From NCBI GenBank assembly GCA_045116675.1, contig JBGUMF010000030.1, positions 1 through 28,094 on the forward strand: DNA of 28,094 nt, given 5' to 3'. The notes under the pieces are model-generated. The model had not been told where the DNA came from and did no database searches. It worked only from the letters and a program-made list of their open reading frames with translations. Origin of the DNA: F23-D06 sp045116675. GTDB taxonomy: Bacteria > Bacteroidota > Bacteroidia > Bacteroidales > WCHB1-69. This document shows, piece after piece, positions 16,146 through 22,740 of this stretch. Positions within the stretch are counted from its first letter, which is position 1. Every line of letters starts with the position of its first letter. Made by a program: the position numbers and the translations under genes.

Positions 16146-16286
16146 TCACCCGCCGAACGTCATCGTGAAGCAGGTGTGCGGTTGTGTGCGAGGCGTCAGC
16201 GTGCCGCCCGAAAGGCGCATGATCTGTCGGGAAATGCTCAGCCCGATGCCCGAACCTCCGGTTTTGGTGGTGAAAAAAAGGGGCAT
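16146..16286 (-). pseudogene. C-terminal remnant of a sensor histidine kinase
   Basis: Minus-strand translation gives about 47 residues ending in a TGA at 16146-16148. It reads PLFFTTKTGGSGIGLSISRQ, then IMRLSGGTL and FTMTFGG. This is the F box, the G2 box (GGSGIGL) and last strands of a HATPase_c domain, as in kinases with PFFTTK...GIGLSLSRQIM. No dimerisation domain, N box or G1 box precedes it; instead the stop codon of the 16305-17216 gene lies directly upstream in the same frame. It has no evident start of its own. It therefore looks like the tail of a kinase whose front was replaced or deleted. Confidence 0.8.
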
Positions 16287-16304
16287 CTTTGTCCGCGTAT
16301 CTCG

Positions 16305-17216
16305 CTACTCAATCCAGGTGAAACGAGTGTCCACAACGGTCCATTCGCCATTCTGTTTCTCCAAAATCACTTGGCCGCCCTCATACACAAACCGGAACAA
16401 GACGACCGCACGATTCATCTCCGGATTGAAAATAATCTGTTCCGCTTCCGGGTAGGTTTCATATTGCCAATAGCCGCCCCAATGCCCATAGTAAATGCGA
16501 GCAGCACTGTCTAAGAACTGTTGCTTTGCACGACTGTCGTCTTTGGAATATGCCGGTTGCATGATATTATACTCACCCAAATCAACATGATGGTCTCCCA
16601 AAAAAGCGTCCAACAATTTCTCGTATTTTTTTGTCAAATACACCACCTTTTTCCCTTCAATATGCACTGGAGGATGGAATCTAACGTCCGACTTCACCAC
16701 TACATTAGGCATTTCTATTGATTCCCTAAACGAATTGTTTTTATAATTATAGTTGAACCAATGGCGAGACCAAGCGTCGGCAGGTAGATTCTCCAACCAT
16801 TTTCTTTGACGGGCTGTGTCATCAGCATAGACCGGCAAGATGCGAGCTATCATGAACGAATCAACCTCCTTTTGTTTGTACAGGATAACATCTGTCTTGC
16901 AAATTTTCCAAAGAGAACTCTGCACGATATAATAGGGTTTGTCATCATACATGGTTTTACGCACACCACGTTTAACCATCTGCATAGGTTGGTAGAACGC
17001 GGCAAACACCTTGTGCGCCTCCTTCACGTACGGGTCTTTCGCTTTTTTTTCGTTAGAATGTACCTCATTCGCCCAATTGTCGAAAAACTCGAACAACATT
17101 TCCGTGGACTTCTCCTTATATGCTTTCCGTAACAACTTGGCCTGTTGTCTGTTCTGAGCCATTGAGGTTAACGCAGGCACGAAAAGCAATAACAAAAAGA
17201 CAAGTTTTTCTTTCAT
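16305..17216 (-). CDS. Exported protein of unknown function
   Basis: I do not recognise the family. The 303-residue product starts with a signal peptide (KLVFLLLLFVPALTSMAQ). Residues about 22-80 are helical and Lys/Glu-rich; the rest is rich in Tyr, Trp and Phe (SRHWFNYNYKNN, YYGHWGGYWQYETYPEA). The end, IILEKQNGEWTVVDTRF-like in pattern, resembles small beta-sheet domains with a final 'G-W-V-D' strand, but I cannot name one. A TACTTTTG promoter motif lies just upstream. Its stop codon abuts the histidine-kinase remnant. It is separated from the next minus-strand gene by 44 nt containing that promoter, so it is likely its own unit. Confidence 0.75.
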   Translation of the reverse strand: MKEKLVFLLLLFVPALTSMAQNRQQAKLLRKAYKEKSTEMLFEFFDNWANEVHSNEKKAKDPYVKEAHKVFAAFYQPMQMVKRGVRKTMYDDKPYYIVQSSLWKICKTDVILYKQKEVDSFMIARILPVYADDTARQRKWLENLPADAWSRHWFNYNYKNNSFRESIEMPNVVVKSDVRFHPPVHIEGKKVVYLTKKYEKLLDAFLGDHHVDLGEYNIMQPAYSKDDSRAKQQFLDSAARIYYGHWGGYWQYETYPEAEQIIFNPEMNRAVVLFRFVYEGGQVILEKQNGEWTVVDTRFTWIE

Positions 17217-17228
17217 AATTATTCAGCG

Positions 17229-17236
17229 CAAAAGTA
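17229..17236 (-). promoter_or_regulatory. -7 promoter element TACTTTTG of the 16305-17216 gene
   Basis: TACTTTTG fits TAnnTTTG and lies 12 nt upstream of the ATG at 17216. The -33 box is not clear. Confidence 0.55.
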
Positions 17237-17260
17237 CAAAAAAGCGTGCCATCTGGGCCA

Positions 17261-18142
17261 TTACGGCACCATCGTATTGGATGACATGACATATTGGACA
17301 TGGATGTCGCCACCATCGATGGTCAGCAGACCCAAGGTGCCGTCGGCGGTATGGAATGGTTTCATCAAGCGGTTGTCGCCCGGACCGAGATTTCCCCAGT
17401 TGTATCTAGTATCGAAAGACCATCCCCGGCCCAAGTCCAAGACATTGGTCATGTTATTGCCACGTTTTTGGGCGATGAAAATCTCTTTGCCGTAGTCAAG
17501 GAGATAATACACTTGGTTGTCTGCCACAAAAGCACCGCAATAAGTGGTGTCAACGTGTTTACAACCGATGCCACAACCGAGGCAACAACTACTGCGATAC
17601 AACCCGCTGGCAAATCTGCTTTTCGGATCACACCATTTGGATTTATGTACGATGTCATTGACATCCCAAATATCGGGCAAAGTGTTTTTAACAAGCTTAT
17701 TTCCAGGACTTTGATCAATGTGCAGACTATCCACCTTCTTTCTGTAAACAAAATAGTAGTAATCCCCATTACGAAGGATTTGGAAGAACCTTTCGGGAAA
17801 ATAGTATTGCCGGTTCACATATTCATGCTGTAGCCAACCGTTGTGGGAATCGATATACAAAGAAGGTTGTTTTTCAGTAAAAATAATGTCGTTAGATTCT
17901 TTGAGACTGACGGTGTAGAGGTCATCCTCATACAGAATATCTGGATCCGGGCGGGAAATAAAAAAACGCCAGTGGTTATTGTAGAATTGGAATGAATAAC
18001 CATCGAAAGCGGCCTCATTCCCTTCCACAAAGAGGGTGTCAATCCGCACGTTGAGGGCCGGTTGCGCAAACACGACATCTGTCGGTAAGAACAACGCCGC
18101 GACAGCGAACACAGCTGCAATCAGTGCTTTTATCCAGTTCAT
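17261..18142 (-). CDS. Exported protein of unknown function with a Cys cluster
   Basis: The start at 18142 (MNWIKALIAAVFAVAALF) is chosen because an earlier in-frame ATG at 18166 overlaps the promoter motif at 18164-18171. The 293-residue product has a signal peptide ending near VVFAQ, followed by many Tyr/Phe/Asp-rich strands (DGYSFQFYNNHWRFF, YYFVYRKKVDSLHID). This is reminiscent of the DKNYY-type beta repeat proteins common in Bacteroidota, but that is only a resemblance. Between about 17555 and 17650 lies a run of cysteines: CDPKSR, SSCCLGCGIGCKH and TTYC, seven in about 32 residues. They could form disulfides or bind a metal. The function is unknown. Confidence 0.75.
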   Translation of the reverse strand: MNWIKALIAAVFAVAALFLPTDVVFAQPALNVRIDTLFVEGNEAAFDGYSFQFYNNHWRFFISRPDPDILYEDDLYTVSLKESNDIIFTEKQPSLYIDSHNGWLQHEYVNRQYYFPERFFQILRNGDYYYFVYRKKVDSLHIDQSPGNKLVKNTLPDIWDVNDIVHKSKWCDPKSRFASGLYRSSCCLGCGIGCKHVDTTYCGAFVADNQVYYLLDYGKEIFIAQKRGNNMTNVLDLGRGWSFDTRYNWGNLGPGDNRLMKPFHTADGTLGLLTIDGGDIHVQYVMSSNTMVP

Positions 18143-18163
18143 GGGTGGTCGATTTTGAAAGTG

Positions 18164-18171
18164 CAAAGATA
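18164..18171 (-). promoter_or_regulatory. -7 promoter element TATCTTTG; fixes the start of the 17261-18142 gene
   Basis: TATCTTTG fits TAnnTTTG and lies 21 nt upstream of the ATG at 18142. The ATG at 18166 lies inside the motif and so cannot be the start of a transcript from here. Confidence 0.6.
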
Positions 18172-18245
18172 AATTATTCCCTGATAATACAGAGACATCT
18201 GTGTATGATATTAGGACATTTCATACGACAATCTCTAAAAAAGTG

Positions 18246-18253
18246 TACTTTTG
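18246..18253 (+). promoter_or_regulatory. -7 promoter element TACTTTTG of the His/Cys-rich protein
   Basis: TACTTTTG lies 8 nt upstream of the ATG at 18262, so the leader would be very short or absent. A TTTC about 23 nt upstream is a possible -33 box. It diverges from the promoter at 18164. Confidence 0.55.
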
Positions 18254-18261
18254 CCTCCGCA

Positions 18262-18621
18262 ATGAGAGCACGTTTCAGACAGGTCACCGCTTGGGTGCTG
18301 CTGCTGGCGTTTTGCAGCATGATCGGCACCAAGGCCTTCCATCACCATCATGGATCGGCGGCGGAGGATATTGTCTGCCCCATTGACGGGATCGAGATGT
18401 CGCATCATGCCCTCACCCACACCGTCCTGCAAAGTCTGGACGATGACGACGACAGCCATTGCTTCATCTGTCACTTCACAATTACCAAGGTCATCATCCC
18501 GACCAGTCTGCGCATTTCCACCACTGACCAGTATCTTTTCCCACATATCTTTTCCATTGCCCCCTGTGTTATCCACAACATACAGGGTGTGAGCTTGTTG
18601 CGAGCTCCTCCGATGAATTAA
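18262..18621 (+). CDS. Small exported His/Cys-rich protein next to a TonB receptor; putative metal binding
   Basis: The ATG at 18262 is chosen because the longer open frame runs through the promoter at 18246. The 119-residue product has a signal peptide (VTAWVLLLAFCSMIGTKA), then His27-30, Cys39, His48-49, His53, and an acid run leading into SHCFICHF (Cys67, Cys70, His71). This spacing suggests binding of a transition metal such as zinc or copper, or of heme. I do not recognise a named family; small proteins of this kind occur beside TonB-dependent receptors in Bacteroidota. The receptor gene follows after 110 nt, with a palindrome cluster in the gap. Confidence 0.7.
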   Translation: MRARFRQVTAWVLLLAFCSMIGTKAFHHHHGSAAEDIVCPIDGIEMSHHALTHTVLQSLDDDDDSHCFICHFTITKVIIPTSLRISTTDQYLFPHIFSIAPCVIHNIQGVSLLRAPPMN

Positions 18622-18647
18622 TAATTGACGAGCATTTTTTTGATAGT

Positions 18648-18673
18648 ATTCAATCTTATTGAATGTTGTTCAA
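18648..18673. promoter_or_regulatory. Operator-like overlapping palindromes upstream of the TonB receptor
   Basis: Two inverted repeats share a half-site: ATTCAA-TCTTA-TTGAAT (18648-18664) and TTGAA-TGTTG-TTCAA (18659-18673). The result is three regularly spaced half-sites about 60-85 nt before the receptor ATG. This layout suits a dimeric repressor or activator, possibly metal-responsive, but no regulator is encoded nearby. Confidence 0.45.
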
Positions 18674-18731
18674 TAACAGATTGTCTATTATCACATTTTT
18701 CATCATTTATTATTCATCATTTTTTTAAACA

Positions 18732-20831
18732 ATGAAAAAAACAATATACCGCGCCCTGACGGTAGTGTTCGGGATGCTCTCCATGGGTGCGAGGGCTCAG
18801 GATTTCCCGTACCACCACCACGACACTTTGCACGTGGATGAAATAATCATATCCTCGAATCGCGAGCAGACGCTTCGTCGGGAAGCGGCGGCTTTGGTCA
18901 GCATCACCACGCCTCGTACCATGGTCGCCACCAACGCGGTGTGCCTGGCGCAAACCCTCGACTATGTGCCCGGTTTGCGTGTGGAGGACAATTGCCAGAA
19001 CTGCGGATTCACGCAAGTGCGCATCAACGGCTTGGACGGTCACTATTCGCAGATTCTCATTGACTCGAAGCCGATATTCTCCTCTTTGAACGGCGTTTAC
19101 GGGCTGGAACAGATTCCGGCGGAGATGATAGAACGCATTGAGGTGATGCGGGGCGGTGGCAGTGCCTTGTTCGGGGCATCGGCCGTGGGCGGTGTCATCA
19201 ATGTCATCACCAAGGAGGCCACAAAAAACGGTGGCGGCTTCGGCCATACCATGGGCAATCTTGACTTCAAAAAGGCTTTCGACAACACCACGCACGCCTA
19301 CGCCTCGGCGGTGACACGTAACAACAACGCCGGCGTCTATCTTTTCGCACAGGACCGCCACCGGTCGCCCTATGACCGCAATGGCGACGGCTATAGCGAC
19401 CTTCCCAAGTTGCGAAACCTCTCCGCTGGGGTGAATGCATTCATACGGCCCACGCGCCTGTCGAAGTTGAGTCTGCGTTATAATATTGTCAGTGACGAGC
19501 ATCGCGGCGGCAACCACCTCAACTTGCAACCGCACGAGTCGAACATTTCGGAAGGTGCGTCACATCTTATCCATAGCGGGCATCTTGACTACCATATCGA
19601 CTTCGGGCACCAGCATGTGGAGGCGTACGCCGCGCTTCAGCATATCCGCCGAAACAGTTACTACGGCGGCATCGGAGAGGGCTCACCCGAGGAGCGTTTA
19701 GATGCCTTGAAGGCATACGGCTACACCACCAACCTCACCTTCGCCACCGGCGCGCTCTGGCGTTACCACTTCGACAAGCTGTGGTTCATGCCCGCCTCGC
19801 TGACTTTGGGAGCGGAGTACAACTATGACGACCTTGCCGACTCCATCCCCGGCTACGGGCAGCATCTGCGCCAGCGCGTACACATCGGTGCGGTGTATGC
19901 GCAGAACGAGTGGAAGAACGAACATTGGTCGCTGCTGGCGGGCGTGCGCATGGACAAACATTCGCTCATCAAAAGGCCCATCTTCTCCCCTCGTGTGAAT
20001 ATCCGCTACAATCCGTTCAGAAGTCTCTCGTTGAGGGTTAGTTACGCCACCGGCTTCCGTGCCCCGCAGACATACGACGAAGACTTGCATGTGTCGCTGG
20101 CGGAAGGTGAGCGCATCGTCAGCACTCTTGCGCCCGACCTTAAGGAGGAGAGATCGCACAGCGTGTCTCTCTCCGCAGACTACTGTCTCTTCCATGATGG
20201 CGTGGATGTGGATCTCACCGGCGAGGGATTCTTCACCTATCTGAAAGACATTTTCGCCGAGCGGCGGTACGAGGATGCCGCCGGCAACGAGGTGTCGGAG
20301 CGTTACAATGCCGACAGAGGATACGTGGCAGGCGTGCATGGCGCGATGAATGTGACCTGGAAACGTTGGATCAAGGCACAGCTTGGCGCAACGTGGCAGG
20401 TGAGCCGCTATAACAAGCCCTTGGAGTGGAGCGAGGAGGCCGCGCCGGAAATCCGAATGTTGCGCACGCCCGACATCTATGGCTACCTCATTCTGGAAAG
20501 CAACCCGTGGCGGCATCTCACGTTCAATGTGTCCGCCAATCTCACGGGACCGATGCTTGTACCGCACGAGACCATCGAACCTGTCTTGGAGAAAACTCCG
20601 ACATTCTTCGTCCTCAATGCGCAGATTTCCTATGATTTCCACATCCGGCTCCAGCAGAAAACAAACACCACGCTCCCTGACGAGGCCGTGTTGGAACTCA
20701 CCATTGGGATGCAGAACATCACCAACGCATATCAGAAGGATTTGGACATCGGGGTGTTGCGCGATGCCGGCTATATCTATGGCCCGAAACTGCCGAGAAG
20801 TCTCTACTGTGGGGTGAACGTCCAGCTGTAA
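18732..20831 (+). CDS. TonB-dependent outer-membrane receptor, probably for a metal chelate or heme
   Basis: The 699-residue product has a signal peptide, a His-rich start of the mature chain (YHHHDTLHVDEIII), and a plug domain (about 40-150). The plug carries LDYVPGLRVEDN, RINGLDGHYSQILID and IERIEVMRGGGSALFGASA...GGVINVIT. The remainder is a 22-strand-type beta barrel ending in LYCGVNVQL. Cys88 and Cys91 form a CxxC pair in the plug, common in the HmuR-like group of Bacteroidota. It takes up a ligand across the outer membrane using TonB energy. The ligand is not certain: the N-terminal histidines and the His/Cys-rich neighbour point to a metal or heme. Confidence 0.9.
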   Translation: MKKTIYRALTVVFGMLSMGARAQDFPYHHHDTLHVDEIIISSNREQTLRREAAALVSITTPRTMVATNAVCLAQTLDYVPGLRVEDNCQNCGFTQVRINGLDGHYSQILIDSKPIFSSLNGVYGLEQIPAEMIERIEVMRGGGSALFGASAVGGVINVITKEATKNGGGFGHTMGNLDFKKAFDNTTHAYASAVTRNNNAGVYLFAQDRHRSPYDRNGDGYSDLPKLRNLSAGVNAFIRPTRLSKLSLRYNIVSDEHRGGNHLNLQPHESNISEGASHLIHSGHLDYHIDFGHQHVEAYAALQHIRRNSYYGGIGEGSPEERLDALKAYGYTTNLTFATGALWRYHFDKLWFMPASLTLGAEYNYDDLADSIPGYGQHLRQRVHIGAVYAQNEWKNEHWSLLAGVRMDKHSLIKRPIFSPRVNIRYNPFRSLSLRVSYATGFRAPQTYDEDLHVSLAEGERIVSTLAPDLKEERSHSVSLSADYCLFHDGVDVDLTGEGFFTYLKDIFAERRYEDAAGNEVSERYNADRGYVAGVHGAMNVTWKRWIKAQLGATWQVSRYNKPLEWSEEAAPEIRMLRTPDIYGYLILESNPWRHLTFNVSANLTGPMLVPHETIEPVLEKTPTFFVLNAQISYDFHIRLQQKTNTTLPDEAVLELTIGMQNITNAYQKDLDIGVLRDAGYIYGPKLPRSLYCGVNVQL

Positions 20832-20899
20832 ACATCAATTTTTCTGGCGGGTGAATTTATCCGCGCAGGATCCTCGGAGACAAGTATTGAACGTTATTA

Positions 20900-21529
20900 T
20901 CATCCTTTCACCGTAACAACCACCTCCCGGAAACCGAAGGTCTTGAACAGTTCCTGCAATTTGGCAACGCCCAAGTCGGTAGCCTTCTCTAACAGGCCGT
21001 CGCGGATGGCATCTTCGCGGAGGCGCTTCATGGCCTTGTTCTCCACGTTCGTCACCTGCTCGTGGCTCCACGAGCCCTCCTCAATGTAAATGTCAAAGCC
21101 GGAGGGGTTTACAATCACCTCGAAGATCTCCGCCTTTGGTATTCGGACGGTCAAGACGGAATCCTGAACCTGTACGTCCTGCTCCGTGAGCTTGGACAAG
21201 TCGAAGCCGGCGCGCACGTTACCGCTGGCCACAATCACGATTTGGTCTTCCAACAGAGGTTTGTCCTTTTTGCTGAAGGTGTTCAGTACCTTGCCGCCCA
21301 GGGTCTCGTTGGCTTTGGAGTCCTTCAAAATCACATCCTCGTAGTAGCAGGCACTGGTGAACTGGGCTATCTTTTTGATTTCGGTGACCACATTGGCGGT
21401 CTCGTCAATTTTCAGGCCTTCATCTTCTGGCTTATTTTTAAAATAGAAATAGCCGGCAATGGCTGCAATCAAAATAATGAGAGCCAAAACTGGCAGAAAC
21501 GATGCGAATGACACTCTTTTTCTTTCCAT
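20900..21529 (-). CDS. Membrane-anchored DUF4230 protein
   Basis: The 209-residue product has one N-terminal membrane segment (FLPVLALIILIAAIAGYFYF) and then a DUF4230 domain (PF14014). Typical elements are VIVASGNVRAGFDLSKL, VQVQDSVLTVRIPKAEIFEVIVNP and a C-terminal helix with LQELFKTFGFREVVVTV. The function of DUF4230 is not known. It follows a second DUF4230 gene by only 2 nt, so the two are co-transcribed and probably arose by duplication. The C-terminus converges with the TonB receptor gene; no clear terminator is seen in the 68 nt between them. Confidence 0.85.
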   Translation of the reverse strand: MERKRVSFASFLPVLALIILIAAIAGYFYFKNKPEDEGLKIDETANVVTEIKKIAQFTSACYYEDVILKDSKANETLGGKVLNTFSKKDKPLLEDQIVIVASGNVRAGFDLSKLTEQDVQVQDSVLTVRIPKAEIFEVIVNPSGFDIYIEEGSWSHEQVTNVENKAMKRLREDAIRDGLLEKATDLGVAKLQELFKTFGFREVVVTVKG

Positions 21530-21531
21530 GA

Positions 21532-22107
21532 TTATGCGAATTTGATGGTGATACTCTCAAAACCCATTTGCGACAACAGGGATTTGAAAAAGGCGGCGGC
21601 GTTTTTCTCGGCATCCTGCAAAATGCCCATCGTCGGCACGTTGTCGCGGATCTCCTTTTCACCCTGCTGCAAAAGCAGGTTGCGCTCCCGGGCGGAGAAG
21701 TCGAAACGCGTGATGGCCACCTTCTCATAGACCATCTTGGCCGATTCCGGCGGCATGTTGAAGGAGAGCAGTTCCGCCTTGGGCAGCACCACCACCACGG
21801 ATTTGTCGCTCTCGTTGACCTTCACCTTCGAGGGGTCGAACTTGTTCAGATTCACACCCGCTTTCAGGTAAGCCGTGCATTGGAACAGGATTTTGCGGTC
21901 GCCGAACTGATACCATTTGGCGTCGTCGGAGGCCTTGACCACCTTGGTGACTTTGTATTCCACTGTGCCCAGCTCGCTCATTTCGGTGAGCTCGGACACC
22001 TTGGCGTTCATTTTCTCCTGTAAAGAGAGGATTTTAGCCTCATTTTGCCGGCAGGACGTGCAGGCGAACAACAGGACGATGGCAAAGAGAATTGATTTTT
22101 TCATCAT
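21532..22107 (-). CDS. DUF4230 lipoprotein
   Basis: The 191-residue product has a lipoprotein-type signal (ILFAIVLLFACTSC, lipid-modified Cys near 19) and a DUF4230 domain: ILFQCTAYLKAGVNLNKFDPSKVKV, VVVVLPKAELLSFNM, and a C-terminal helix with FFKSLLSQMGFESITIKF. It matches the downstream gene 20900-21529 in domain order. That one is held by a membrane helix, this one by a lipid, so the pair may act at two faces of the envelope or in one complex. MM at the start leaves the exact first residue open. Confidence 0.83.
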   Translation of the reverse strand: MMKKSILFAIVLLFACTSCRQNEAKILSLQEKMNAKVSELTEMSELGTVEYKVTKVVKASDDAKWYQFGDRKILFQCTAYLKAGVNLNKFDPSKVKVNESDKSVVVVLPKAELLSFNMPPESAKMVYEKVAITRFDFSARERNLLLQQGEKEIRDNVPTMGILQDAEKNAAAFFKSLLSQMGFESITIKFA

Positions 22108-22170
22108 AATATAATGGGCAAAAAAACAGTATGCAGATGCAAAAACGACAAGACAGTTTAATACAATGTT

Positions 22171-22740
22171 TTATTGGGAAGATGATTTTAGCGGATACGA
22201 AGCCAATGCTTTGTACTCAGGACCATCCTTGTGCAGAAAACTTTGATACAGGGTAAACCCGGACACGGGAATTCTCTGCGTAAAGTCCGGTTGGCTTTGC
22301 TCAAACCGTTCCCAGAATTTTTTCTTGTTGACAACAGATTTTACCCGTCCCAGAGTGATGTGCGGCACAAAGTTGCCATAATACGGCTCAAAGCCAAGAG
22401 CTTGCAGGCGGGGCTCCAAATCCAGATGAACCTCTTTGAAAAGATCAAACTCTTTGAATCCCAACCATAGCACTTCGGGGTGATAATGGCTACCAAAGAT
22501 ACCTAACTTGTTTATTTCCAGCTGAAAACAAAAATGGTTTTCGCACACTTCCGCCAAGGCCGATTTAAGATTGTCAATCTTGGAATCCGGCGTGGCACCA
22601 AGGAAGCGAAGCGTGAGATGCCGGACCTCTTCCTTCACCCACACGATATCGTCGTGGCGCATCTCGTGCTGAAAGCGGGTGCGCCATGCCTGGAAGGGCT
22701 CGTTGAGTTCGACGCGGGTGGCGATGAAGAGCCGTTTCAT
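22171..22740 (-). CDS. thpR: RNA 2',3'-cyclic phosphodiesterase (2'-5' RNA ligase family)
   Basis: The 189-residue product has the two HxT motifs of the 2H phosphoesterase superfamily: His41-Leu-Thr43 (RHLTLRFLG) and His127-Ile-Thr129 (PHITLGRV). The start MKRLFIA and length match ThpR/LigT. It hydrolyses 2',3'-cyclic phosphate ends of RNA. The ATG at 22740 shares one base with the stop of the DPP IV gene (TGATG), so translation is coupled. The longer open frame reaching 23049 overlaps that gene and is rejected. Its partner gene has no known functional link. Confidence 0.92.
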   Translation of the reverse strand: MKRLFIATRVELNEPFQAWRTRFQHEMRHDDIVWVKEEVRHLTLRFLGATPDSKIDNLKSALAEVCENHFCFQLEINKLGIFGSHYHPEVLWLGFKEFDLFKEVHLDLEPRLQALGFEPYYGNFVPHITLGRVKSVVNKKKFWERFEQSQPDFTQRIPVSGFTLYQSFLHKDGPEYKALASYPLKSSSQ

